29,239 nucleotides of DNA from CAZFBR01 sp035353495 [NCBI: uncultured bacterium] (GCA_964517215.1 CAZFBR010000012.1:1-29239); one strand, 5' to 3'. Positions 1 to 7,904 are shown, counted from the first letter of the stretch. A program made the numbers and translations. Notes: generated from the sequence alone by a model not told the origin.

Positions 1-1
1 C

Positions 2-118
2 GCGGCGAAGGCAACCCAGGCGCTGGCCATGCTGCGCCGGTATCATCGGGATGCGCAGCAGGTGCGCCTGCGCATCTTGCCGGTTTCGCGCTATTTGCTT
101 GCGGCCGAGCCCTGCTGA
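2..118 (+). CDS. 3' end of an unrecognised gene (5' end outside window)
   Basis: An open frame enters the window at base 2 and stops at TGA 116-118, giving about 38 C-terminal residues that end in SRYLLAAEPC. Codon third positions are mostly G or C, as in the clear genes here, so this is probably real coding sequence. No domain can be recognised from such a short tail. The stop is followed after one base by an ATG (TGATATG), the same junction seen at 17270-17276 between two clear genes, which suggests translational coupling to the next small ORF. The function is unknown. Confidence 0.55.
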   Translation, partial: AAKATQALAMLRRYHRDAQQVRLRILPVSRYLLAAEPC

Positions 119-119
119 T

Positions 120-233
120 ATGGCCATCATCATCAGCCGCCGGCAGCGCATCATGACGCCGGACGAACCGGAGCTGGCGCAGCGGCTGGCCGTACCGCGC
201 AGCCGCGACCTGCTCCGGGCGGGGAGCGTATGA
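120..233 (+). CDS. Small ORF, 37 aa, unknown
   Basis: ATG 120 to TGA 231-233 encodes 37 residues starting MAIIISRRQRI and ending RDLLRAGSV. About 34 of 37 codons end in G or C, matching the coding bias of the window. The ORF is wedged between the stop of the previous gene (one base gap) and the cyclase ATG at 235 (one base gap), so it may be translated by coupling; no Shine-Dalgarno is visible. It could be a genuine small protein. Alternatively it is the true C-terminus of the upstream gene displaced by a +1 frameshift near 116-120. There is no recognisable domain. Confidence 0.4.
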   Translation: MAIIISRRQRIMTPDEPELAQRLAVPRSRDLLRAGSV

Positions 234-234
234 A

Positions 235-1788
235 ATGACCGCAGCACCCGCGCGCCCGGCGGTGTCGGGCAATGTGATCCTGAAACTAATTCTGCCCGGC
301 GTGGTGGCCAATCTGCTCGGCGCGCTCTTCACCATCCTCTATTTCGCCTACTTTTCCGTGCATGTCCCCGACGCCATTGCGGCGCAGGCGTTCGCGGCGG
401 CGGCGGGCGTGGCGACCCTGTTCTGCATCAGCGGGGTGGCGGTCAATTACGCCCGGCCGGAACCGGCGACCATCCGCCGCTATTTCGCCACCGGTGAACC
501 GGCAGCGGCGGCGTTGGAACACCTGGCGCTGCTGCCGCGTGCGGCGGCGGGGATTGCCTTCCGCCACTGGTGCGGCGGCGGTGTGCTCTTTGCCCTGCTC
601 TACTGGTTCGACGCCGCAACGGGCAGGGTGTTCGGGGGCGGCATGCCCGCGGGCGATGCGTGGTACGTGCTCTTCGGCACCATCGGGGTGGGGGGCGTTT
701 TTTCCGCGCTGGCGACCTTCCTGCTGCTCGAGCATGCGGTGGCGGCGGCGCTGCCCGGGCTCTTTCCGGCTGACCTGCTGACGGCACGCGCACCGGTGCG
801 GATGTTCGGTTTGCGCACGCGGCTGATCGCGCTCTTCCTCGCCGCGGGCGGGGTGCCCGCGGTCACCATCGGGGTCATCGTCCTGATGATGCGGCTCGAT
901 CTGCTGGCGGCGATGGCGCTGCTGGTCGCGCTTTTCGCGGTGCTGGCGGCGATCGGGGCGGCGCTGCTGGTGGCGCGCAGCGTCAGTGCGCCGGTGGAGG
1001 GGTTGTTGGCGGCGGCGCAGCGCGTGCGCGCCGGCCAGCTCGATGCGGCGGTCCCGGTCACCGCGGCGGATGAACTGGGCGAATTGCAGGCGGGGTTCAA
1101 TCGCATGCTGCGCGGCCTGCGCGAACGCGATTACATCCGCGATGTCTTTGGGCGCTACGTCACCGCCCAGGTGGTCGACGAGGTGCTCAACGGGCATCTG
1201 CATCTCGGCGGCGAGACGCGGCAGGCGACCATCCTCATGTCCGATATCCGCGGGTTTACCCGTTTCGCGGCGGCGCTGCCGCCCGCGGAAGTGGTCGCGT
1301 TTCTTAACGACTATCTGACCCACATGGTCGATTCGGTGGTGGCGGAGGAGGGGCGGCTCGACAAGTTTATCGGCGACGGGCTGCTCGCCGTATTCGGCGC
1401 GCCGCAGGAGCATGCCGACGACCCGCAGCGCGCCTGCCGTGTGGCGTTGCGCATGCGCGCGGTGCTCGCCGAGCTGAACGCGTCGCGCGCCGCGCGCGGG
1501 CTGGCGCCCATTGCTATCGGGATCGGCATCCATACCGGGCCGGTGGTGGCGGGCAATATCGGGTCCGACAAGAAAATGGAATATACCGTCATTGGCGACA
1601 CCGTCAATGTCGCCTCACGCATCGAGCAGCTCACCAAGCATTACGCGACCGATATCCTGATCAGCGATGTGACCCGCGCCGCCGTCGGCGAGGCGTTCAC
1701 GGTGCGCGACTTGCCGCCGGCGACGGTGGCGGGCAAGGATGAGCCGCTGACGGTGTTTGCCCTGGTCGCACGCCATTCGCAGGGGTAA
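235..1788 (+). CDS. Membrane class III adenylate/guanylate cyclase with HAMP domain
   Basis: This 517-residue inner-membrane signalling enzyme probably makes cAMP from ATP. The N-terminal half has several hydrophobic segments (about residues 15-40, 50-70, 143-168, 195-247). A HAMP-like linker follows (about 245-300), then a class III nucleotide cyclase domain (about 325-510). The catalytic set is complete: metal-binding D337 (MSDIRGF) and D381 (FIGDGLLAVFG), base-contacting K377 and D455 (IGDTVN), and transition-state N458 and R462 (VNVASRIE). The Lys/Asp pair favours ATP over GTP by family rules. The start is supported by GGGGAG at 221-226. The input signal is unknown; the N-terminal membrane region matches no sensor domain I recognise. 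Confidence 0.93.
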   Translation: MTAAPARPAVSGNVILKLILPGVVANLLGALFTILYFAYFSVHVPDAIAAQAFAAAAGVATLFCISGVAVNYARPEPATIRRYFATGEPAAAALEHLALLPRAAAGIAFRHWCGGGVLFALLYWFDAATGRVFGGGMPAGDAWYVLFGTIGVGGVFSALATFLLLEHAVAAALPGLFPADLLTARAPVRMFGLRTRLIALFLAAGGVPAVTIGVIVLMMRLDLLAAMALLVALFAVLAAIGAALLVARSVSAPVEGLLAAAQRVRAGQLDAAVPVTAADELGELQAGFNRMLRGLRERDYIRDVFGRYVTAQVVDEVLNGHLHLGGETRQATILMSDIRGFTRFAAALPPAEVVAFLNDYLTHMVDSVVAEEGRLDKFIGDGLLAVFGAPQEHADDPQRACRVALRMRAVLAELNASRAARGLAPIAIGIGIHTGPVVAGNIGSDKKMEYTVIGDTVNVASRIEQLTKHYATDILISDVTRAAVGEAFTVRDLPPATVAGKDEPLTVFALVARHSQG

Positions 1789-2044
1789 ACGACAGCGATA
1801 GCGGCACGGCAGTGGTAATCTGGAGACAGCAAGCAGCGGGTGTTATGTGATGTGTGTCCTGCGGGGGCGGTGGTTTGCGCCCGCTGCGGCGCAAGATCAG
1901 CCGGTGTGACGCCGCTCGCGCGCGGGCTGCGCACGAATGCGCGAACGATATCGGGTTTGCAGCAGGTGCAGATTGACGCGAAAAAATTGACTGCACCGGG
2001 TGATGCTGGTAGGATATGTGCTCGGCAGTTTGACGGAGGCGACG
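1789..2044. other. Intergenic region before the small anchored protein gene
   Basis: No gene is supported here. A frame with several cysteines runs from 1840, but it overlaps the better-supported gene at 2045 in another frame and has poorer codon bias. The right end carries an A-tract (1981-1986) and the promoter described separately. No T-tailed hairpin is visible after the cyclase stop. Confidence 0.6.
1987..2015 (+). promoter_or_regulatory. sigma70-type promoter
   Basis: TTGACT (1987-1992), a 17-bp spacer and TAGGAT (2010-2015). A six-A tract lies directly upstream. The expected transcription start near 2022 gives a leader of about 22 nt that carries GGAGG at 2035-2039 before ATG 2045. 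Confidence 0.7.
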
Positions 2045-2557
2045 ATGCGGCAGGAACGAGGCAGTGCAAAAGTGGTATGGATCATCGTTATTGCAGTGAT
2101 TGTGCTGCTTGGTGCGGGCGTGCTGGCGCTGATCGGGATTGTCGGCGGCTGGTGGTATTTCTCGGCACAACCAGTACAGCCGGTTGCGGTGGAACCTGTA
2201 CCGGCGTTGCCTGCACCCAATCAACCCGTGCCGGCGACGACGCTGCCACCGCCTGCGCCGAGCGCTGTCCCGCCGGTCACTGACGAGGTTGCTTTGGCGC
2301 GGGCGGCGATGGAGCAGTACGGCAGTGCGGCGGATCGCGCGCAGTATCCGTTTCGGGTCGATAATGTGCAGGTGCGCGGCAATCGCGCCACCGGGGTGTA
2401 TAACCCGATTAAGGCGAACGGCCAGCTTGATGAGGAACGGCCGGGCGGACTGCTGGTGGCGCAGAAGGTGAACGGCTTATGGTCGGTGTACGCGCTCGGC
2501 ACGGACATCATTGACCCGTGGGCGGAGCCGATCAGCCGCATCTATGGCGACCAGTAG
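2045..2557 (+). CDS. Small membrane-anchored periplasmic protein, unknown
   Basis: This 170-residue protein has a short charged N-terminus (MRQERGSAK) and one hydrophobic segment (about residues 10-35). A proline/valine/alanine-rich linker (about 43-77) leads to a compact C-terminal domain (about 80-170) containing YPFRVDNVQVRGNRATGVY and GLLVAQKVNGLWSVY. The layout suggests an inner-membrane anchor with the C-terminal domain in the periplasm. The start at 2045 is preferred to the in-frame ATG at 2000 because GGAGG lies at 2035-2039 and a promoter would initiate near 2022, after the upstream ATG. I do not recognise the family. It follows the cyclase but has its own promoter. Confidence 0.75.
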   Translation: MRQERGSAKVVWIIVIAVIVLLGAGVLALIGIVGGWWYFSAQPVQPVAVEPVPALPAPNQPVPATTLPPPAPSAVPPVTDEVALARAAMEQYGSAADRAQYPFRVDNVQVRGNRATGVYNPIKANGQLDEERPGGLLVAQKVNGLWSVYALGTDIIDPWAEPISRIYGDQ

Positions 2558-2567
2558 CGTTCGCGCA

Positions 2568-2596
2568 TTGCGTTTTTGTCGGGCAGTGACTATAAT
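2568..2596 (+). promoter_or_regulatory. Promoter placing +1 at the ATG (leaderless type)
   Basis: TTGCGT (2568-2573), a 17-bp spacer and a consensus TATAAT (2591-2596). Six bases (CGCCGC) separate the -10 from ATG 2603, so transcription should begin at or next to the A of the start codon. No Shine-Dalgarno is present. The promoter starts just after the upstream stop codon (2555-2557). Confidence 0.7.
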
Positions 2597-2602
2597 CGCC
2601 GC

Positions 2603-4504
2603 ATGACAACCATTGGCTCCGGCCGGGCGGCAGGATGGGTGGCGCTGCTCTTTGCGGCGCTCTATCTGCTGACTGCGGGCGGTCATTATTATTCGCAGGA
2701 CGGCAAGGAACTGTGGCGGGTGACGTGTAGCATTGTCCATCCGCCGCTGTTCGCCAGCCAGTACGGCATCGTCCCGTCGCTGCTCGGACTGCCGCTGTAC
2801 GGACTTGGTGCGCTGGCGGCGCAGGCGGGCCTGACAGACGGCTCGGCCGATGCCCAGGCGTTTTTCGGGTCGCTACTCAATCCGCTGGTAACGGGTGCGC
2901 TGCTCGGCCTGTTTTACGGGGTGGCGGCCCAGTTCTATGCGCCGCGGCGCGCATTCATCCTCGCGCTGGGGCTCGGTCTTGGAACGCTGCTCTGGCCTTA
3001 CAGCAAATATGATTTCTATGAACCGGTGGCGACGCTGCTGCTGCTGGGACTGGCGGCGGTGCTCTGGCGCTGGCGCCGTACCGGCTGCGTCCGCACGGCG
3101 CTGCTGGCCGGCGTGGTGTGCGGGATTATGCTGCATACGCGCCTCGATTCGCTGCTGCTGTTCCCGGTTGCCGGGTTCTATCTGCTCGTGAGCGGGCGGC
3201 CGCGGCCGGAACAGTGGCGGGCGCTTGGCTGGCTGACGGCAGGGTTCGTCCCGTTCGTGCTGCTTGCCGCGGGATTCAATTATGCGCGGTTCGGCAGTAT
3301 TATCGCCGACCCGCGGCTGGCGCAGGAGAGTTTTTCCACGCCGCTCTGGTATGGTCTGTACGGGCAATTGCTGTCGCCCGGCCGCTCGCTGTTTTTCTAC
3401 TCGCCGGTTATTATTCTGACGCTGTTCGGCTGGCGGGCGTGGTGGCGGGCGCACCGGCCGGAACTGCTTTTTATCGTTGCGGTGACGTTGCTCTATCTGT
3501 TGCTCTATGGGCAGTGGTGCAACTGGTCGGCCAACTGGTGCTACGGCAATCGCTATCTGCTTAAGGTGCTGCCGCTGCTCATGCTTCCCGTGGGGAGCGT
3601 GCTCGGGCGCGGCCGGCCGGCCGGCAATGTGGCGTTCATTATCCTCGCCCTGCTCGGGATCGGGCTGCAGGTGATGGCGGTGGCGGTTGAATTCAACGAT
3701 CCGCTGATCGAAATGCTGGCGGTGATCAATACCGCGACCGATTATGCGCAGGTCGATCCGCTCATGGCGGTGCCAGTGTGGAATGTGGGGATTATCGACG
3801 GGCGCGGTGTCATGCCGGCGCTCTATGATTTCGGCTGGCTGCACCTGCGCGGCTACGGATTGGTGCGCGGCTGGCTGGTGGTGCCGCTGCTGCTGGTGCT
3901 GCTGCTGTTCTGGATGACGCTGAAATTGCGCGGCCTGCTGGCGGGGATCGCGCCGTGGCTGGCGCTGACCCTGCTGCTGGCGCTGCTCGCGGCGTTGCAA
4001 ATCGGGTATGGTGCGAACAGCGGCAAACAGGTCACCCTGTCGGCGTGTGCACCCGGTGCGACAGAACCGTATTTCACCATGCCGGTGCGCGATATCAATT
4101 TCGTCGACTATTTCGGGCAATGGCAGCGTCGCTATAGTTTGACGCCGGGGAGCACGCTCGTCTGGCGCGGCGTGCTCGACTGTCCGGTGGGCGGAGTCGG
4201 CTACCGCTTCGGCTTGATGGCGCACGGCCCGGCGACGATGACCTTGGGCGGGGTGCAGCTGCTGCAGGTCAGCGATACCGCGGGGACGCATTTCGTCAGC
4301 GCCCCCACTGAGCTGCTGAAAGGGCGCTATCCCGTTGAGGTCCGGTACACGATCACCGCGGAACCGGCGCCGCCGGCGCGCGTCACCCTCTACTGGTGGC
4401 TTCCGTACACCTCGCTCAGCGTCATCTACGGCGAACATTTCACCGCCGGGGTCCACGCAGGGGGCCATTCTGACACATTGACTCGTTTGCCGGAACCCGG
4501 ATGA
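2603..4504 (+). CDS. GT-C-like membrane glycosyltransferase with C-terminal PA14-like domain
   Basis: This 633-residue polytopic protein has about ten hydrophobic segments in residues 10-480. A first-loop acidic site (SQDGKELW, D33) fits the GT-C / PMT-like layout, in which lipid-linked sugars are transferred on the periplasmic face. The last about 140 residues are soluble and resemble a PA14-like beta domain: YRFGLMAHGPATMTLGG, then LLKGRYPVEVRYTI, then VTLYWWLPY. Such domains bind carbohydrate in other proteins. The start is ATG 2603, not the TTG at 2576, because the TATAAT at 2591-2596 would start transcription at 2603. The gene overlaps the downstream deacetylase by 4 bp (ATGA). Donor and acceptor are unknown; the glycosyltransferase assignment is from topology and motif, not a confident family match. 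Confidence 0.75.
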   Translation: MTTIGSGRAAGWVALLFAALYLLTAGGHYYSQDGKELWRVTCSIVHPPLFASQYGIVPSLLGLPLYGLGALAAQAGLTDGSADAQAFFGSLLNPLVTGALLGLFYGVAAQFYAPRRAFILALGLGLGTLLWPYSKYDFYEPVATLLLLGLAAVLWRWRRTGCVRTALLAGVVCGIMLHTRLDSLLLFPVAGFYLLVSGRPRPEQWRALGWLTAGFVPFVLLAAGFNYARFGSIIADPRLAQESFSTPLWYGLYGQLLSPGRSLFFYSPVIILTLFGWRAWWRAHRPELLFIVAVTLLYLLLYGQWCNWSANWCYGNRYLLKVLPLLMLPVGSVLGRGRPAGNVAFIILALLGIGLQVMAVAVEFNDPLIEMLAVINTATDYAQVDPLMAVPVWNVGIIDGRGVMPALYDFGWLHLRGYGLVRGWLVVPLLLVLLLFWMTLKLRGLLAGIAPWLALTLLLALLAALQIGYGANSGKQVTLSACAPGATEPYFTMPVRDINFVDYFGQWQRRYSLTPGSTLVWRGVLDCPVGGVGYRFGLMAHGPATMTLGGVQLLQVSDTAGTHFVSAPTELLKGRYPVEVRYTITAEPAPPARVTLYWWLPYTSLSVIYGEHFTAGVHAGGHSDTLTRLPEPG

Positions 4505-5370
4505 ATGAAAATGCGCAGGGCATGCAGCGAACAGCGGAGGACGGCATACACGTGAACCCTCATGGCGCGGCGCTGACGGTTAATGCGGACGATTTCGGAT
4601 ATACCGTCGGGGTGAACCGCGGGATTGCCGAGGCGCATGCGCGCGGGATTGTCACGGCAACGACGCTGATGGCGGTGGCGCCGGCGTTCGCCGATGCGGT
4701 GGTTCGGGCGCGCGACTTGCCGAACCTTGCGCTTGGTCTGCATGCGGTGCTCGCCGGCCCGTTTCGGCCATTGACTGCGGCACGCGAACTCTGCGCGCGT
4801 GACGGCTGCTTCCCGCGTTCCTATCCGGCGGCAATGGCAATGCTCGCGGTTTGTCCGCCTCGGGTACTGCGGGCGGAACTGGCGGCGCAGGCACAGAAGC
4901 TGGTCGACGCGGGAGTTCGCATCGGCCATATTGACTGCCACAAACATCTGCATTGCCTGCCGTTTGTCTGGCGTGAATTCGTCAGTGTGGCGCGGGCATT
5001 CGATATCCGGCGCATTCGCCGGCCGGGCGATACCGTGATCACAACGATCCCCTATCCGGCAACGGCGGTGGCGGCGGATCTGCTCATGCGCGGTCTGGCG
5101 GAACTCGCGATAACCGAATCCCCGCACCCTGCCCTGCGTCATTTTGCCGGTCAGCGCGCAGTTGGCCGGCTCGATGAAGCGGGATTACTGGCAATCATCA
5201 CTGCCCTGCCCGACGGAGCAACCGAGTTCATGGTGCATCCGGGTTATTGCGATAATGACCTGCGCTGCAGCAGCCGTTTGACGGATTCGCGCGAGCGCGA
5301 ACTGGCGGCACTCACTTCGCCGCGGGTGCGCGCGGCATTGGCCGCGCGCGGGATAGTGTTACAGCGTTAA
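4501..5370 (+). CDS. YdjC/ChbG/HpnK-family carbohydrate deacetylase
   Basis: This 289-residue metal-dependent deacetylase belongs to the YdjC family, which includes ChbG (chitooligosaccharide deacetylase) and HpnK (hopanoid biosynthesis). The hallmark LTVNADDFGYTVGVNRGI places metal-binding D30/D31. HIDCHKHLH follows (residues 143-151), then FMVHPGY near residue 240. No signal peptide is visible, so it is probably cytoplasmic. The start ATG overlaps the stop of the membrane glycosyltransferase (ATGA, 4501-4504), so the two are translationally coupled and probably act on the same glycan or glycolipid. An in-frame ATG at residue 8 is an alternative start. No other hopanoid or chitin genes are in the window, so the substrate is unknown. 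Confidence 0.88.
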   Translation: MNENAQGMQRTAEDGIHVNPHGAALTVNADDFGYTVGVNRGIAEAHARGIVTATTLMAVAPAFADAVVRARDLPNLALGLHAVLAGPFRPLTAARELCARDGCFPRSYPAAMAMLAVCPPRVLRAELAAQAQKLVDAGVRIGHIDCHKHLHCLPFVWREFVSVARAFDIRRIRRPGDTVITTIPYPATAVAADLLMRGLAELAITESPHPALRHFAGQRAVGRLDEAGLLAIITALPDGATEFMVHPGYCDNDLRCSSRLTDSRERELAALTSPRVRAALAARGIVLQR

Positions 5371-5577
5371 CCCTTCAACTGGTGCTGTTGCATGCGTCAT
5401 TATGCATCGTCGTAGGGTTCTTGACAATACAACAGTGTCACTGTGTCAAAATAACCTATGAAATGTCATGGCATGCTCTGAATCAACACGATACGCGAGC
5501 AACGCAATCCGAGACAGAAGCGTTGGCGGTGTGACCGGTTGACAATAGTCCGGCAAACCGGCAAATGCGCATGCAGG
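5371..5577. other. Intergenic region between convergent genes with nested dyad
   Basis: This 207-bp AT-richer stretch separates two convergent genes. Its main feature is a nested dyad: TTGACA (5421-5426) mirrored by TGTCAA (5444-5449), enclosing the perfect palindrome ACAGTGTCACTGT (5432-5444). A longer-range CCGGTT/AACCGG pair lies near 5537-5563 but has no T-run, so it is not a convincing terminator. No protein gene is supported; a 23-codon frame at 5464-5535 has no Shine-Dalgarno. Confidence 0.55.
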
Positions 5578-6747
5578 TCAGGATGAACCTGGATGGGGAT
5601 TTGTGCTGAAGCGCAGCAGGCGGGCGAGCAGCAGGAAGTTCAGCAACCAGATCAGCAGCGACCAGGCGGCATACGGTTGCCCGTCGCCAATCAGGTCGAA
5701 CAGCACCGGAAAACGCACATAGCTGGCAAGGGAAACTGCCGCGAGCAGCAGCGTGTCGCGTCTGGTGGAAAGAGAGAGTGCGGCGAGCGAGCAATACCAG
5801 AGGAACCATTGCGGGGAATAGATCCGTGATCCGGCGATGAGCAGGAGGCAGCAGGCCGCCGCCTGCGCAACAAGCGCGGGCATGGTACGGGCCGGCCATC
5901 GCAACGGCAGCAGTATTGCGGCACCCCAGAAGAGCAGGGTGAGCAGTGCGGGCACCATCACGCCAGCGATAGTACCCGGTGAAAGGCAGCACCAGCGCAG
6001 GCCATCGCCGCCCAGGGCGAGGAGCGCACCGGCCAGTGCTGCGGGCTCGTCCGGCCGCACGGCATGGAACCGGTACGGATCGAGCGACGCGGACCCGGCG
6101 AGCAGCCAACCCGCGGCATGCAACGCCAGGGTGACGACGACAATGACCGCGACAAAGCGCAGCAGTGCGCGCCCGGGTATGCCCTGCGTGCGCAGGTGCA
6201 TGAGCACCGGCAGGAGCATGACGGCCGGATACCACTTCACATTGATCGCCAGCGCCAGCAGCGCGGCTGACGTGAGGAAATGCCGGCGTGCCAGCAGCAG
6301 CAGGGCGGCAGCGACGAGCGCAACGGGAATAATATCAAAACGGTTGGCGACGAAATAAGCGGTCGTGGGGAGCAGCCAGAAACCGGCGAGGGGCAGGTGT
6401 GACCGGGCCAGGCGGACACTGCCCGCAAGCAGCAGCAACAGCCAGAGCAGATTGGTCAGCGGCAGGAACATCATCAGCAGGCGCGGCTCGCGGGTCAGCA
6501 GGAACGGCAGGCCGTAATAGAGTGTCATCAGCAGGGGATAGTCGGAGTAATGGCTGCGATAGGGAACGCCACCCATCACCGCCCACTGGCCGCGGTACAG
6601 ATAGGACAAGCGGTCAAAATTGTCGGCGAGGTAACGCGCGCCGTGCAGGGTGACGCCGGTCGGGGTGAGCGGATCATGCCAGGCAAGGAAACAGACCAGC
6701 AGGACGACCAGCAGTTGCAGCACAACGACCGCAGCCAGCAGGCGCAT
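5578..6747 (-). CDS. GT87-like (DUF2029) polytopic membrane glycosyltransferase
   Basis: This is a 389-residue inner-membrane protein, hydrophobic along its length with about ten likely segments. The N-terminal loop (DNFDRLSYLYRGQWA, then YRSHYSDYPLLMTLYYG) resembles the first periplasmic loop of the GT87 mannosyltransferase-like family, which uses polyprenyl-phosphate sugars; WYPAVMLLPVLMHLR also fits. The start is uncertain. ATG 6747 lies just after the truA stop (6755-6757), while an in-frame ATG at 6789 would add 14 residues and overlap truA by 35 bp; neither has a good Shine-Dalgarno. It is co-directional with truA and the small upstream gene. Substrate unknown. Confidence 0.75.
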   Translation of the reverse strand: MRLLAAVVVLQLLVVLLVCFLAWHDPLTPTGVTLHGARYLADNFDRLSYLYRGQWAVMGGVPYRSHYSDYPLLMTLYYGLPFLLTREPRLLMMFLPLTNLLWLLLLLAGSVRLARSHLPLAGFWLLPTTAYFVANRFDIIPVALVAAALLLLARRHFLTSAALLALAINVKWYPAVMLLPVLMHLRTQGIPGRALLRFVAVIVVVTLALHAAGWLLAGSASLDPYRFHAVRPDEPAALAGALLALGGDGLRWCCLSPGTIAGVMVPALLTLLFWGAAILLPLRWPARTMPALVAQAAACCLLLIAGSRIYSPQWFLWYCSLAALSLSTRRDTLLLAAVSLASYVRFPVLFDLIGDGQPYAAWSLLIWLLNFLLLARLLRFSTNPHPGSS

Positions 6748-6754
6748 CGGGCGC

Positions 6755-7534
6755 TCAGCCGGGGAAGATGAGCCCGCCGGGGAGGTCATCACTGATACCG
6801 GGATAGGTGATGGCCCAGAGGAACAGGCCGTTGGCCGGTGCGGTGAGTTTGGCAGGCCGCGCCGCCGCGCCGGTGAGCACATCCCGCGCGGTGACCGGCG
6901 GCCAGTCGCCGCGGCCGACGCCGGCGAGCAGCCCGACCATGCGCCGCACCTGGCTGCGCAGGAATGCCGGTGCCGCCACGGTGAAGCAGCAGAACGGTCC
7001 GTGCGCGGTGACGTCCGTTGCGAGGATGGTGCGCTGGGTCTTCATTTCCGCCGGGTCGTCGGCGCAGAGGGCGGCAAAATCGTGGGTGCCGAGCCAGTGC
7101 GCGGCGGCTTCCTGCATCGGCGCCAGCGCGAGCGGGCGCGGATGATGCCAGGCGAAGCGGGTGAAGAACGGGCTGCTGACCGGTCCGGTCCGGATGAAAT
7201 AGCGGTATTCGCGGCGCACCGCGCTGAACCGCGCGCTGAAATCATCGGGCACGACGCGGGCGTTGAGCACGCGGATGCTGCCGGGCAGGTTGGCGTTTAG
7301 CGCGGGGACGAGGCGGTCGAGCGGAAACCGGCCGTCGCTATCGTAATGCGCGGCCTGGTGGCGGGCATGCACGCCGCTATCGGTGCGGCCGGCGCCGGTG
7401 AGCACGACCGGGCCGTGATAGAGCAGATTGAGTGCTGCGTTGAGCGTCTGCTGGACGGTCGGCTGGCCCGGCTGGTACTGCCAGCCGCAGAAGTCGGTGC
7501 CGTCGAACTGCAGGGTGAGCAGAGTGCGCGGCAC
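6755..7534 (-). CDS. truA: tRNA pseudouridine(38-40) synthase TruA
   Basis: This 259-residue cytoplasmic enzyme isomerises uridines 38-40 of the tRNA anticodon arm to pseudouridine. The N-terminus shows LQFDGTDFCGWQYQPGQPTVQ. The catalytic aspartate is D52 in TGAGRTDSGVHA. FSARFSAVRREYRYFI follows, and FLRSQVRRMVGLLAGVGRG lies near residue 215, all typical of TruA; the length is normal. The start is GTG 7534, 13 bases after the stop of the upstream small gene, without a clear Shine-Dalgarno, which suggests coupled translation. Confidence 0.95.
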   Translation of the reverse strand: MPRTLLTLQFDGTDFCGWQYQPGQPTVQQTLNAALNLLYHGPVVLTGAGRTDSGVHARHQAAHYDSDGRFPLDRLVPALNANLPGSIRVLNARVVPDDFSARFSAVRREYRYFIRTGPVSSPFFTRFAWHHPRPLALAPMQEAAAHWLGTHDFAALCADDPAEMKTQRTILATDVTAHGPFCCFTVAAPAFLRSQVRRMVGLLAGVGRGDWPPVTARDVLTGAAARPAKLTAPANGLFLWAITYPGISDDLPGGLIFPG

Positions 7535-7547
7535 GGCGGGCGGCGCG

Positions 7548-7853
7548 TCAGTTGAGCGCGGGACGGAATTCGTCGGGCTCGCCGTCGAGTTCGGTCAGGC
7601 GCTGTTCGAGATGATGCAGGATCCGCTCGTTCAGGGCGAACCGCTGCTCGACACAGGCGTAGAACGCGGGCGAGGGGTACATGGCGAGCAGGCCATGCAG
7701 ACTGGTGAGTTCGCCCGTAATCAGCTCGCGGGCATGCTCAACGGCATAACCGCGGTCGGTGAGCTCGATGACGGCGGAGAACATTTCGGTATGCTGGACG
7801 ATGGTCCGTTCCGGCGAAACCCGGCTGGTTGCCGCGGCAGATTTCTTCTTCAT
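7548..7853 (-). CDS. Small conserved-looking protein, unknown
   Basis: This 101-residue, mostly helical, soluble protein begins MKKKSAAATSRV. Its central part (MFSAVIELTDRGYAVEHARELI) and acidic C-terminus (RLTELDGEPDEF) show no domain I recognise. The start at 7853 is supported by GGAGGG about 8 bases upstream on the minus strand. It leads the transcript that continues into truA and the GT87-like gene, and its promoter lies back to back with the cobalamin promoter. Confidence 0.75.
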   Translation of the reverse strand: MKKKSAAATSRVSPERTIVQHTEMFSAVIELTDRGYAVEHARELITGELTSLHGLLAMYPSPAFYACVEQRFALNERILHHLEQRLTELDGEPDEFRPALN

Positions 7854-7874
7854 AATGCCCCCTCCGACGGAGAA

Positions 7875-7904
7875 ACGATAGCATGGGGCAGTGCGGACTG
7901 TCAA
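7875..7904 (-). promoter_or_regulatory. sigma70-type promoter for the truA transcript
   Basis: Read on the minus strand: TTGACA (7904-7899), an 18-bp spacer and TATCGT (7880-7875). The expected start is near 7868, followed by the GGAGGG site and ATG 7853. The -35 lies inside a 13-bp inverted repeat shared with the divergent cobalamin promoter. Confidence 0.65.

Noticed and set aside
1840-2283. Cysteine-containing plus-strand frame upstream of the small anchored protein
   Set aside because: It overlaps the better supported gene at 2045 in a different frame, lacks a Shine-Dalgarno and has poor codon bias.
2873-4468. 531-codon minus-strand open frame opposite the glycosyltransferase
   Set aside because: Its translation is low-complexity (runs of Q, R, P, H), typical of the antisense of GC-rich genes, and the plus-strand protein has clear membrane topology and a promoter.
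4460-4484. Stretch resembling the transposase inverted end (about 18 of 25 bases)
   Set aside because: It lies inside the coding end of the glycosyltransferase, has no partner repeat or transposase nearby, and the match is within what chance could give.
5464-5535. 23-codon frame after the nested dyad
   Set aside because: No Shine-Dalgarno, no convincing -10, and no sign of conservation can be judged from one sequence.
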